Assembly: GCA_029264685.1 (NCBI GenBank)
Contig: JARHZW010000028.1
Location: forward strand, 1-45,735
From: Candidatus Limivicinus sp.
GTDB lineage: Bacteria > Bacillota > Clostridia > Oscillospirales > Oscillospiraceae
DNA: 45,735 nt
Reading direction: 5' to 3'
Positions 15,834 through 23,504 of this stretch are shown here, one piece after another (position 1 is the stretch's first letter; each line of letters opens with the position of its first letter). A model generated the notes under the pieces. The model was not told where the DNA came from. It searched no databases and worked only from the letters and a program-made list of their open reading frames with translations. A program made the translations under genes and the position numbers.

Positions 15834-16481
15834 ATGAAATGTATGAACAGAAGAAATTATATGAGAGAACTGGACGGCATAATAAAAAACGCCGGAGGAA
15901 GCAGACCAAAACTCCTGCTCCACAGCTGCTGCGGTCCCTGCTCCAGTTCCTGTATTGAGTTTTTAACCGAATATTTTGATGTCAGCATACTCTGGTATAA
16001 CCCCAATATCTACCCTCTTGAGGAGTACAACAAGCGCTTCGACACGCTTAGGGAGCTGGTTGAAAAAATGGGGCTTGCAGATAAGGTCAAAATCCTTGGA
16101 GCACCGTATCGGAGTGAGGAGTACTACAATGCTGTGAAAGGCCTTGAAAACGAACCTGAAGGCGGCGCACGCTGTGCGAAATGCTTCCGATTACGGCTTA
16201 TGGAGACGGCAGAGATTGCAAAGCGGCAGGGGTTTGACTATTTTTGCTCCACGCTAACCCTGTCTCGCCACAAGGATGCGGTTTTAATAAACAGTCTGGG
16301 CGAAGATATAGGCAAGGCCGTGGGCGTTAAATGGCTGCCTTCCGATTTCAAAAAGAGAAACGGTGAAAACCGTTCTATAGAACTTTGCCAGATGTACGGC
16401 CTGTATCGTCAGCTTTACTGCGGATGTGAGTTTTCACTGCGCAGCCGTGAAGAGCATGAGGGAAATAATTCCCGCAGCTGA
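15834..16481 (+). CDS. queH: Epoxyqueuosine reductase QueH
   Basis: Up to 215 residues. QueH reduces epoxyqueuosine to queuosine in tRNA using an iron-sulfur centre. Hallmarks: LLHSCCGPCSSSC (Cys32, Cys33, Cys36), LWYNPNIYPLEEYNKR, RCAKCFRLRL, STLTLSRHKD and LYCGCEFS. The start is uncertain: the first ATG (15834) lies inside a TATAAT box (15830-15835), and in-frame ATGs at 15843 and 15861 are alternatives; the family pattern MNRRNYxRELD supports 15843. No strong ribosome site is seen. The queuosine-precursor transporter gene follows, under its own riboswitch. Confidence 0.93.
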   Translation: MKCMNRRNYMRELDGIIKNAGGSRPKLLLHSCCGPCSSSCIEFLTEYFDVSILWYNPNIYPLEEYNKRFDTLRELVEKMGLADKVKILGAPYRSEEYYNAVKGLENEPEGGARCAKCFRLRLMETAEIAKRQGFDYFCSTLTLSRHKDAVLINSLGEDIGKAVGVKWLPSDFKKRNGENRSIELCQMYGLYRQLYCGCEFSLRSREEHEGNNSRS

Positions 16482-16490
16482 TATGTTAAT

Positions 16491-16530
16491 CCGCAGGTTT
16501 CCACACCCTGCGAAAAATAAAAAATGGAGG
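16491..16530 (+). ncRNA. preQ1-I riboswitch, translational, in the queT leader
   Basis: Stem P1 is CGCAGG (16492-16497) with CCTGCG (16507-16512). The loop TTTCCACAC contains the C-rich preQ1-binding segment, and an A-rich tail (16513-16524) follows, as in the preQ1-I consensus of hairpin plus A-tail. CCA in the loop (16501-16503) can pair with TGG (16525-16527), which directly enters the GGAGG ribosome site of queT (16526-16530). Binding of preQ1 should therefore hide the ribosome site. Position before a queuosine-precursor transporter gene strongly supports the call. Confidence 0.85.
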
Positions 16531-16542
16531 TATCACCCCAAT

Positions 16543-17079
16543 ATGAAAAAAGTAAAATTCAAAACCCGTTCCGTCACCGCCGCTGCCGTTATAGGCGCTG
16601 CCTATGCTGCACTTACAATGATGCTTGCACCCTTGAGCTACGGTGCAATTCAGCTTCGCATTTCTGAAGTGCTGTGTATTCTGCCTTTCTTTATCCCTTC
16701 CAGTGCGTGGGGACTGTTTATAGGCTGTGCCATTGCAAATGTATTGACGGGTAATGTGTTCGACATTATTTTCGGTTCACTTGCCACCCTGGCAGCAGGT
16801 CTTTTGACAGCTTACATAGGTAAGCACGGTCAGAGTATGAAAAACAGCATTCTGGCCTGCCTTATGCCCGTGCTGTTTAACGCCGTTGTGGTGGGAGCCG
16901 TGATAACAGAGGCATATATTGGAGTGCACATAATTGAAAATTTTGGAGTGTTCGCAATGAACGCATTGTATGTGGGAATTGGAGAGGCTGTAGTTCTTTT
17001 TGTTATCGGCCTGCCCCTTATGCGTTACCTGTCCCGAAATCGTTTTTTCAAAGAATATGCAGATAAGATAAATTCATAA
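16543..17079 (+). CDS. queT: Queuosine precursor ECF transporter substrate-binding subunit QueT
   Basis: About 178 residues, six hydrophobic segments. Resembles the QueT S-component of energy-coupling-factor transporters, which imports preQ1/preQ0; conserved features include ALTMMLAPLSYGAIQLRISE and ANVLTGNVFDIIFGSLAT. Start chosen at the ATG at 16543 with GGAGG 12 nt upstream; the open frame continues upstream to 16426 inside queH, but this would cross the riboswitch. It needs the EcfA/A'/T module, which is not in this window. Controlled by the preQ1-I riboswitch that overlaps its ribosome site. Confidence 0.93.
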   Translation: MKKVKFKTRSVTAAAVIGAAYAALTMMLAPLSYGAIQLRISEVLCILPFFIPSSAWGLFIGCAIANVLTGNVFDIIFGSLATLAAGLLTAYIGKHGQSMKNSILACLMPVLFNAVVVGAVITEAYIGVHIIENFGVFAMNALYVGIGEAVVLFVIGLPLMRYLSRNRFFKEYADKINS

Positions 17080-17167
17080 AGGAAAAACAATTAAACTTGG
17101 GCATAGTGTGTGGACAGCCAAAAGTTTTGATTGACAAATTTACAATTTAGTCATAATATATCCGTGT

Positions 17168-17256
17168 GGGCGCTGGGTTCTCCCGGCTGAGACAGAGTAA
17201 GTGAGCTCTGAAACCATTGAACCTGATCCGGGTAATGCCGGCGTAGGAACAGAGAG
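17168..17256 (+). ncRNA. TPP riboswitch (THI element)
   Basis: The diagnostic blocks CTGAGA (17186-17191), ACCTGATCCGGGTAATGCC (17221-17239) and GCGTAGGAAC (17241-17250) are present in the correct order, with GGTT/AACC as P2 and a variable P3 stem (CAGAG/CTCTG). It precedes thiT. A terminator hairpin 10 nt further on indicates control by premature termination when thiamine pyrophosphate binds. Confidence 0.96.
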
Positions 17257-17265
17257 CGGTATTTT

Positions 17266-17298
17266 AACGCAGGTTCGGAATTGAGCCTGCGTTTTTTT
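17266..17298 (+). terminator. Riboswitch-controlled terminator of thiT
   Basis: AACGCAGG (17266-17273) pairs with CCTGCGTT (17286-17293), with a T tract after it. It serves as the expression platform of the TPP riboswitch. Confidence 0.9.
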
Positions 17299-17338
17299 AT
17301 CGACCTTCGTTTCCTGAAAAATTGGAGGTAAAGAAAAA

Positions 17339-17905
17339 ATGAAACAAAACTCGAGAATGAAAGTCAGAGCCCTTTGCGAAGGCGCAGTCATGCTGGCACT
17401 TGCCATGGTGCTCAACGCAGTAAAGCTTTTCCAGCTGCCTAACGGCGGTTCCATTGACCTTGCAATGGTGCCTGTATTTGTGTTCGCTCTTCGCTGGGGA
17501 CTTGGCTGGGGTCTGCTAGAAGGCTTTGTGTTCGGCCTGCTCCAGATGCTTATTGACGGGGCTATAGCATGGGGATGGCAGAGCATGCTGCTTGACTACC
17601 TGGTTGCGTTTACGCCTCTGGGCCTTGCCGGACTCTTCAGAGGCAAGGGAAAAGGCATTTTCGCAGGAATTACTATCGGCTGCATTGCAAGATTCCTTAT
17701 CCACTACATAAGCGGTGTTACTATTTACGCCATCAATGAGCCTACCGAGCTTTTCGGAACTGTCTGGGGCAGCCCGTGGACTTTCTCTCTTATTTACAAC
17801 GGCAGCTATATGCTCATAGACATGGTCATATGCCTTGTGATCTTTGCCCTGCTATATAAGCCTCTTGACAAGTATATTCAGGCAAAAGACCTTGTAAAAG
17901 CCTGA
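17339..17905 (+). CDS. thiT: Thiamine ECF transporter substrate-binding subunit ThiT
   Basis: A 188-residue polytopic protein (six helices) of the ThiT family, the thiamine-binding S-component of an energy-coupling-factor transporter. The segment PNGGSIDLAMVPVFVFALRW and the helix GLLEGFVFGLLQMLIDG with its conserved Glu match the thiamine site region, and LIYNGSYMLIDM marks the last helix. GGAGG lies 9 nt before the ATG. A TPP riboswitch and terminator control it. The ECF energizing subunits must be encoded elsewhere. Confidence 0.95.
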   Translation: MKQNSRMKVRALCEGAVMLALAMVLNAVKLFQLPNGGSIDLAMVPVFVFALRWGLGWGLLEGFVFGLLQMLIDGAIAWGWQSMLLDYLVAFTPLGLAGLFRGKGKGIFAGITIGCIARFLIHYISGVTIYAINEPTELFGTVWGSPWTFSLIYNGSYMLIDMVICLVIFALLYKPLDKYIQAKDLVKA

Positions 17906-17921
17906 AATTTTCAAATTACTG

Positions 17922-17951
17922 TTGACAGACAGGGTATACATAGGGTATAAT
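17922..17951 (+). promoter_or_regulatory. Strong promoter of the rpmH operon
   Basis: Consensus TTGACA (17922-17927), 18-bp spacer, consensus TATAAT (17946-17951). Predicted transcription start is near 17958. Confidence 0.9.
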
Positions 17952-17954
17952 CAA

Positions 17955-17990
17955 CACTCGGCGGCGAATGCCGTCGAGTGATTATTTTTT
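17955..17990 (+). terminator. Terminator-like hairpin at the rpmH transcription start
   Basis: An 11-bp GC-rich stem (17955-17965 with 17970-17980, one G-U pair, GAAT loop) is followed by ATTATTTTTT. It can end transcripts coming from thiT. Because it begins only a few bases from the predicted rpmH start, it would also form the 5' end of the rpmH mRNA. Confidence 0.75.
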
Positions 17991-18053
17991 GTCAACTGCT
18001 TCGGTGGCTTCCGCTTCCGATGTTGAGTATCAAATCTGAAAGGAGTACATGAC

Positions 18054-18188
18054 ATGCTTCGTACCTACCAGCCTAAAAAGCGCCAGCGCAAAAAAGAGCA
18101 CGGCTTCCGCAAGAGAATGAGCACCGCAAACGGACGTAAGGTTCTCTCTCGCCGCAGAGCTAAGGGCAGAGCAAAGCTCAGCTACTAA
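18054..18188 (+). CDS. rpmH: 50S ribosomal protein L34
   Basis: A 44-residue highly basic protein: it begins [20 protein letters not shown] and contains the invariant [27 protein letters not shown] lies 9 nt before the ATG. First gene of the rpmH-rnpA-yidD-yidC-khpB cluster, read from the strong promoter at 17922. Unlike the usual Firmicute order, no dnaA gene lies divergently upstream; thiT is there instead. Confidence 0.98.
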   Translation: MLRTYQPKKRQRKKEHGFRKRMSTANGRKVLSRRRAKGRAKLSY

Positions 18189-18226
18189 GAAAAGCCCGGT
18201 GAGCAGGTCAATCGAGAATATTTTTA

Positions 18227-18246
18227 GGGCGGAGAGATCCGCCCTT
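18227..18246 (+). other. GC-rich hairpin between rpmH and rnpA
   Basis: GGGCGGA (18227-18233), loop GAGA, TCCGCCC (18238-18244), then TTTAGG. Too short a T tract for a strong terminator. It could partly terminate or be a processing site that separates abundant L34 mRNA from rnpA. Confidence 0.6.
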
Positions 18247-18303
18247 TAGGTGCTTGTCGAGGATAAAACGGAGGCTTGAAAGCCACATGGAGGTGTGAAA
18301 GGC

Positions 18304-18648
18304 TTGAACGTATTGTATACTTTAAAAAAGAACAGCGATTTCAGGCGTCTTTACTCCCGTGGTAAAAACGCAGTCACACCTTGTCTGGTTATGTACTGCC
18401 GCCGCAACCCGTACGGTTATAACCGTGTGGGGTATACTGTTTCCACAAAAATAGGCAATGCGGTGACAAGAAACAGAGCTAAAAGACGGCTCAGGGAGGT
18501 CTACAGATTGCAGCTTCCGGAAATGAGGACCGGCTTTGACATCGTGATAGTGGCTCGCAGGAGATGTGTTGAGGCGAAATATCCAAAGCTTAACGGGGAT
18601 TTTATAAATGCCTGTAAGGAGCTGGGACTTCTGGAGGCGGAGACATGA
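18304..18648 (+). CDS. rnpA: Ribonuclease P protein component
   Basis: About 114 residues, basic. The protein subunit of RNase P, which matures the 5' end of tRNAs. The RNR signature is present in [14 protein letters not shown], together with [17 protein letters not shown] at the N terminus. Start taken as TTG at 18304 with GGAGG 10 nt upstream; GTG at 18295 is in frame but lies one base from the same site. The stop overlaps the yidD start by 4 nt. Confidence 0.95.
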   Translation: MNVLYTLKKNSDFRRLYSRGKNAVTPCLVMYCRRNPYGYNRVGYTVSTKIGNAVTRNRAKRRLREVYRLQLPEMRTGFDIVIVARRRCVEAKYPKLNGDFINACKELGLLEAET

Positions 18649-18863
18649 AGAAATTCATGCTTTCCGCCATAAGGTTTTACCGCCGCAATATTTCTCCTAA
18701 CCGGCCGCCATGCTGCCGTTTTATACCCACCTGCTCTCAATACGCTCTGGAGGCCATTGAAAAGTACGGCGCCCTTAAAGGGGGCTGGCTGGCCTTTAAG
18801 CGTATCTGCTGCTGCCACCCTTTTTATAAGGGGAAAAGACAGCTGTATGACCCCGTCCCCTAA
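18645..18863 (+). CDS. yidD: Membrane protein insertion efficiency factor YidD
   Basis: A 72-residue protein with the YidD signature: [20 protein letters not shown], then [17 protein letters not shown] and a Cys-rich CCCHPF. Its N-terminal amphipathic helix associates with the membrane and assists YidC. Overlaps rnpA by 4 nt (ATGA) and lies 43 nt before yidC, the normal Firmicute order. Confidence 0.96.
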   Translation: MKKFMLSAIRFYRRNISPNRPPCCRFIPTCSQYALEAIEKYGALKGGWLAFKRICCCHPFYKGKRQLYDPVP

Positions 18864-18906
18864 GGCATAGGCCTAAAAAGACTAAAGATTATTTGAGGAG
18901 TTATCT

Positions 18907-20244
18907 ATGTGGGTAGCAATTACTAAACCCTTCGCCTGGCTGATGGTCAAGTTCTATGAGCTGACCGGAAACTACGGCGTCGCCGTCATGCTGTTTGCCC
19001 TTCTTGTAAACCTTATCCTTACCCCCTTTATGGCTAAGAGCAAAAAGAGCATGATGCGTTCCACCCGCCTGCAGCCCGAAATGCTGGAGCTGCAGAAGAG
19101 ACACGAGGGCAATCCTCAAAAGCTTAACATGGAGATGCAGAAGCTTTATAAAGAAGCCGGCGTAAACCCCATGTCCGGCTGCCTCTGGTCTCTTATACCT
19201 TTCCCTATTTTGATAGCACTTTACAGCGTTATCCGTCAGCCTCTGACCCGTATGATGTTTGTGGCACAGGACTTCGTGGCTGCTCTTTCAGAGTACTTCA
19301 GCGGCGCCGGACTTCTTACCGGTGTAAGACCCGGTTATGAGGAAATTGCCCTGGCTAAACTCAGCCATTTCCATTGGGATGAGATTTCAGCGGCTCTCGC
19401 TGACAAATGGGACCCGAACATGATGAATGTTGACTTCAGCTTCCTTGGAATGAATCTGGGCGATCAGCCTCAGTGGAACTTCCTGTGGAAAACCGACTGG
19501 AGCGACAGCGCCATCTGGCTTCCTGCACTGGGGCTGTTCCTGATACCTTTTGTATCTGCCTTCCTTTCATGGTTGTCAATGAAGATCAGCTCTATGTCTA
19601 CCCCTCAGGCAGACAATCAGGCTCAGAACTCCATGGCAGGTATGCAGCTTATGATGCCTCTCATGTCCGTGTGGATCTGCTTTGTTATGCCTGCTGCTAT
19701 GGGTATCTACTGGATAGCCAACAGTATGTTCGGTATGGCAAGAGATTTCGTCCTTACCAAGATTTACCAGAAACAGCTTGATAAGGAAGATGAGGCACGC
19801 CGTGCCGCCCGCAGCGCAAGAGAGATGGAGCTGGAGGCAAAGCGCCTTGAAACCGAGCGTCTGAGAGCTGAAGGCAAGACCGAGAAAAACACCAATACGA
19901 GCAAAAAGAAAATACAGGCAAGTGAAAAACAGAAAAACGAGGAGCGCAGAGCAGCTGCCGAAAAGGCTGAGAGAGCTGAAAAGCGTGAGCGCTTAGGCAT
20001 AAAAGAAGAGGAGAAGCCTGCTTCTCAGGTGGGTAACCGCCGCTATGCCAGAGGCCGTGCCTACGTCCCCGACCGCTTCACAAACCCTGAAGACGCTGAG
20101 AATGCCACTGCCGCAGCAGCCGCAGAGTCTGAGTACGGCAGCTCCATAGACGATTCTATGGAGGACGAAATTGCAATTAACAGCGTTAGTACCGGTAATT
20201 CCTCAGCTGATAAAGCTGAAAAGGACGGAATTTCCGAAGAATAA
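18907..20244 (+). CDS. yidC: Membrane protein insertase YidC/Oxa1
   Basis: A 445-residue insertase. Residues 1-285 are the YidC/Oxa1 core: helix 1 FYELTGNYGVAVMLFALLVN, the cytoplasmic helical hairpin RLQPEMLELQKRHEGNPQKL, the SGCLWSLIPFPILIALYSVI helix and the IYWIANSMFGMARDF helix. No lipobox or cleaved signal is evident. An insert of about 90 residues between helices (facing outside) is longer than usual. Residues about 290-445 form a long charged Glu/Lys/Arg/Ala tail, probably partly coiled coil, longer than in Bacillus SpoIIIJ. Follows yidD and precedes khpB. Confidence 0.95.
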   Translation: MWVAITKPFAWLMVKFYELTGNYGVAVMLFALLVNLILTPFMAKSKKSMMRSTRLQPEMLELQKRHEGNPQKLNMEMQKLYKEAGVNPMSGCLWSLIPFPILIALYSVIRQPLTRMMFVAQDFVAALSEYFSGAGLLTGVRPGYEEIALAKLSHFHWDEISAALADKWDPNMMNVDFSFLGMNLGDQPQWNFLWKTDWSDSAIWLPALGLFLIPFVSAFLSWLSMKISSMSTPQADNQAQNSMAGMQLMMPLMSVWICFVMPAAMGIYWIANSMFGMARDFVLTKIYQKQLDKEDEARRAARSAREMELEAKRLETERLRAEGKTEKNTNTSKKKIQASEKQKNEERRAAAEKAERAEKRERLGIKEEEKPASQVGNRRYARGRAYVPDRFTNPEDAENATAAAAAESEYGSSIDDSMEDEIAINSVSTGNSSADKAEKDGISEE

Positions 20245-20260
20245 CAGGAGAGCTTAAAAT

Positions 20261-21022
20261 ATGATAAAAACCTTGGAAAAGACAGGACGCACCGAGGAAG
20301 ATGCCGTTTCCGCCGCACTGGCTGAACTGGGTCTTGAGCGGGACGACGTGTCGGTTGAAATAGTTGAACGTGCCAAAAACGGATTTTTCGGAATAGGTGC
20401 GTCACCGGCTCTTATCCGTGTCAGCTACGAAGTTGAGGATGAAGAGCCTCAGGTTCAGGCAAGCAAGCCTGCCGAAGCTGCAGAGGTAAAGGAAGTTTCC
20501 CCTGTGAAGACTGAAACTGCAGACGAAAATGAAGATTTCACGGCAGTACGCACTTTCATCTCCGGTCTTCTGGAGCACATGGGGGTTAAGGCCGAGATTG
20601 AAATGAGCTACCGTGACAACGGCGGTATCAATGTCAATCTTGCCGGAAACGGCATGGGTGCCGTCATAGGCCGCCGAGGCGAAACTCTGGATGCCATTCA
20701 GCACCTTACAAACTACTCCGTAAATCACGGCAGTGAGAAGCACCTGCATATCAGTGTGGATGCGGAAAACTACCGTGCAAAGCGTGAGGAGTCTCTTACC
20801 CGCCTTGCAGAGAAAATGGCCGAGAAAGCAATTAAGTATAAGCGCAGCATGGCTTTGGAGCCTATGAACTCCTATGAGCGCCATGTTATCCACACTGCTC
20901 TTCAGAACTACGAGGGAGTCACCACCAGCTCTACAGGTGTTGAACCTAACCGCCGTGTAGTGGTATCCTATGTGAAAAGCGAGCAGAACTCAAACAAGCC
21001 TCAGAGCCGTGAGTGGTCCTGA
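20261..21022 (+). CDS. khpB: RNA-binding protein Jag/KhpB
   Basis: A 253-residue protein with the usual three parts: Jag_N (residues 1-52, ending with KNGFFGIGASPALIRV), a linker, a KH domain with the GAVIGRRGETLDAIQHLTNY loop and an R3H domain with SYERHVIHTALQNY (Arg-x-x-x-His). It binds RNA with KhpA and affects cell elongation and division genes in streptococci. GGAGAG lies 8 nt before the ATG. Last gene of the yidC block; mnmE, often next, is absent. Confidence 0.95.
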   Translation: MIKTLEKTGRTEEDAVSAALAELGLERDDVSVEIVERAKNGFFGIGASPALIRVSYEVEDEEPQVQASKPAEAAEVKEVSPVKTETADENEDFTAVRTFISGLLEHMGVKAEIEMSYRDNGGINVNLAGNGMGAVIGRRGETLDAIQHLTNYSVNHGSEKHLHISVDAENYRAKREESLTRLAEKMAEKAIKYKRSMALEPMNSYERHVIHTALQNYEGVTTSSTGVEPNRRVVVSYVKSEQNSNKPQSREWS

Positions 21023-21042
21023 GTTAAGGACAAAGCTTTCAC

Positions 21043-21073
21043 CCGTCTCTCTCCACTAACAGGAGAGAGACGG
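21043..21073 (+). other. 12-bp GC-rich hairpin without T tract
   Basis: CCGTCTCTCTCC (21043-21054) pairs perfectly with GGAGAGAGACGG (21062-21073). No T run follows, so it is more likely an RNA-processing or stability structure ahead of acpP than a terminator. Confidence 0.65.
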
Positions 21074-21138
21074 CGTGAATTGAAATTCATGACTGAGCCT
21101 TAATGCTTAATGGGAATAAACCTGTGGAGGAATCAAAA

Positions 21139-21366
21139 ATGGTTTTTGAAAAAGTAAGAGAAGCCCTTGCAAGTCAGTTTGAAATTGCCCCCGAAACCAT
21201 AACAATGGAGACCAACATTGTTGATGATCTGGGTGCAGACTCTTTGGATGTGGTTGAACTCATTATGTCTCTCGAGGACGACTACAACATAAGTATTTCC
21301 GACGATGATGCAGCAGAGCTGCTTACCGTGGGAAAGATCGTTGACTATCTGGAGAGACTTCAGTAA
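21139..21366 (+). CDS. acpP: Acyl carrier protein
   Basis: A 75-residue fatty-acid-type carrier protein: VDDLGADSLDVVELIM carries the DSL serine for phosphopantetheine. Start chosen at the ATG at 21139 with GGAGG 8 nt upstream; an in-frame ATG at 21103 lacks a ribosome site. It lies downstream of khpB instead of next to other fatty-acid genes. Ends at a strong terminator. Confidence 0.94.
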   Translation: MVFEKVREALASQFEIAPETITMETNIVDDLGADSLDVVELIMSLEDDYNISISDDDAAELLTVGKIVDYLERLQ

Positions 21367-21390
21367 GTTTCTTATTGATTCAAAATTTGA

Positions 21391-21427
21391 AAATCCCGGT
21401 TCAGACAAACTGAACCGGGATTTTTCA
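21391..21427. terminator. Bidirectional terminator after acpP
   Basis: A perfect 14-bp stem (21391-21404 with 21410-21423), five-base loop, T tract on the plus strand. It separates the convergent acpP and DUF255 genes. Confidence 0.92.
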
Positions 21428-21432
21428 TTTGT

Positions 21433-23409
21433 TTAATCCAAAGAATAGGGCAGAGAGCATTTCCCACCCGAACAAATATACAGATATGAGCCGCTGCCGT
21501 CGGACTTAATATCTCTTGTGTAAGGGGCAAAGCAGGCCAGAGCGTCGCTGTTTTCCGTAGTTTTTAACAGTAGAGTCATTTGCGGCTCGTAAATACCCAT
21601 TATATTTTCCAAAGCCTCAGGAAGAACTTCGGCTGTACACAGCAGCTCCTTTGTGTGGTAGAGCAGACTCAACAGGGAACAGAGAGCAAAGGGGCAGCCG
21701 GCAGGGTATCTTTCGCTGTGAGCGCAGAGAACTTTCAGCAGCGCTTCCTGAGCGTCTCTCCAGCGTATATCGCCGCTGAGGCGGAAAAGCATATCAAAAA
21801 GCTGTGCGGCAGCCCCGTTTCCGGAGGGCATGGCTCCGTCGAAAAGCTCCATGGGGCGCTTGATGAGCTTTTCGGCTTTTACTGATGAGAGGAAGTATGC
21901 ACCCTTTCCGTCAGCAAACTGCTTTATGACTTCTTCTGCCAGAGTGCCGACGGCAGTGAGCAGGTCAACATCAAAGCTGATTTCGTACAGTTCGAGAAGT
22001 CCGAGAGCCATAAATACATAGTCGTCCAGCGTGGCAGGGTGCTTTTTCAGACCATGAGTGCAGCAGGAGGTAAGGGAGGAAAGCTCCTTATCCTTTCTGA
22101 GAAGAAAATCCTTAAGCTCCAGTGCGGCGGAAAGATAGCGGGAGGAGTTAAAGACTCTGGCAGCTCTTGAAAGGGCCATAAGCATAAGACCGTTCCATGA
22201 GGTCAAAATTTTCTCGTCGGTTTTAAGTTGGCAGCGTTGGGCTCGGTATTCAAGGAGCAAGTCTCTGAAATGGTCATATCCATCAGGCAGAATACGCCAG
22301 CGCTGATTTATAAGCAGGTTGGGAATGCTTTTTCCTTGGAAATTTCCTTCGTCCAGAATGTCGTAGCATTCGCAGAAGTGGCGTCCTGCGTCGTCTCCCA
22401 AAACTGCTTTGACTTCGTCGGGGGTAAAAAGGTAATATTTTCCCTCCACTCCGTCGCTGTCTGCATCCTGAGAGCTGTAGTAAGCCCCCTCCGGACTTTT
22501 CAGCTCACGGAGACAGTAGTCGAGGGTGCGTTCTGCAACCTCCTTATATAGCGGCAGGCGGCCTTCCTGGTACGCCTCCGTGTAGCAGAAGGCCAGAAGG
22601 GCATTGTCGTACAGCGTCTTTTCAAAGTGAGGCGCCAGCCACTCTCTGTCTGTTGAGTAGCGGCAGAAACCACCGCCTATGTGGTCAAAAATACCGCCCC
22701 TGTACATCTGACGGAGGCAGTGCTCCACAATTTGCCGTGCTTTCTTATCACCTGAGAGCTTTGAATATCTAAGCAGAAAAATAAGGTTTTGGGGTGTGGG
22801 AAATTTGGGAGAAGAACCGAAGCCGCCGTATTCGCTGTCATATGAAGCAAAGAGCTGCTCAACCGCCTTGTGCAGAAAATCCTGATCCGGCTGAAGCTCC
22901 TTGATATTTTCGCCTTTCCGGAGAAAGCCCGTTATCTCAGAGGCGGTCTTAAAAAGCTTTTCAGGCTGGCTTATCCACATATCTGCAACGGAAAGCAGAA
23001 GAGATTCAAGCCCCATCCGGTTTCCGAGGTTTTCCCGAGGTATATAGGTGCCTGCAAAAAAAGGCTGCTGGTCAGGGGTCATTATTACGGTCAAGGGCCA
23101 GCCTGCACCGCCTGTGAGAGCAGTGCATACCTCTATATAAACACTGTCAATATCCGGACGCTCTTCTCTGTCAACTTTGACGGGGACGAAAAAGCGGTTT
23201 AAAATTTCGGCCACTTTTGTATTTTCAAAGGATTCTTCCGCCATCACATGACACCAGTGACAGCTGGAATAACCAATGCTCAAAAATACAGGTTTGTTTT
23301 CAGCTTTGGCTTTATCGAAAGCCTCTTCACACCACGGAAACCAGTCCACAGGGTTTTCAGCGTGGGAAAGAAGGTAAGGTGAAGTTTCTTTTGCTAATCT
23401 GTTGCTCAT
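21433..23409 (-). CDS. DUF255 thioredoxin-domain protein (YyaL/SPATA20 family)
   Basis: A 658-residue protein. The N terminus, [20 protein letters not shown], then [13 protein letters not shown] with a CxxC centre and [10 protein letters not shown], is the highly conserved DUF255 thioredoxin-like domain (about residues 1-165). The rest fits the six-hairpin/alpha-toroid part found in this family, resembling glycan epimerases and glycosidases (for example [32 protein letters not shown]). Biochemical function is not established for the family. GGAGG lies in its upstream region; monocistronic. Confidence 0.9.
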   Translation of the reverse strand: MSNRLAKETSPYLLSHAENPVDWFPWCEEAFDKAKAENKPVFLSIGYSSCHWCHVMAEESFENTKVAEILNRFFVPVKVDREERPDIDSVYIEVCTALTGGAGWPLTVIMTPDQQPFFAGTYIPRENLGNRMGLESLLLSVADMWISQPEKLFKTASEITGFLRKGENIKELQPDQDFLHKAVEQLFASYDSEYGGFGSSPKFPTPQNLIFLLRYSKLSGDKKARQIVEHCLRQMYRGGIFDHIGGGFCRYSTDREWLAPHFEKTLYDNALLAFCYTEAYQEGRLPLYKEVAERTLDYCLRELKSPEGAYYSSQDADSDGVEGKYYLFTPDEVKAVLGDDAGRHFCECYDILDEGNFQGKSIPNLLINQRWRILPDGYDHFRDLLLEYRAQRCQLKTDEKILTSWNGLMLMALSRAARVFNSSRYLSAALELKDFLLRKDKELSSLTSCCTHGLKKHPATLDDYVFMALGLLELYEISFDVDLLTAVGTLAEEVIKQFADGKGAYFLSSVKAEKLIKRPMELFDGAMPSGNGAAAQLFDMLFRLSGDIRWRDAQEALLKVLCAHSERYPAGCPFALCSLLSLLYHTKELLCTAEVLPEALENIMGIYEPQMTLLLKTTENSDALACFAPYTRDIKSDGSGSYLYICSGGKCSLPYSLD

Positions 23410-23435
23410 GCAATAGCCTCCATGTAAAATTTATG

Positions 23436-23464
23436 TTAGCATTTATTCCGGTTTATGATATTAT
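23436..23464 (+). promoter_or_regulatory. Promoter of the TPR/nucleotidyltransferase pair
   Basis: TTAGCA (23436-23441), 17-bp spacer, extended -10 TGATATTAT (TATTAT at 23459-23464). Confidence 0.6.
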
Positions 23465-23504
23465 ACACTTAAAAACACATTCCTTTCAAGAGAGGAGCAA
23501 AAAA

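Noticed and set aside
22971-22979. TTATCCACA, a perfect DnaA-box sequence
   Set aside because: A single copy inside the DUF255 gene, with no cluster or AT-rich unwinding element; not evidence for an origin.
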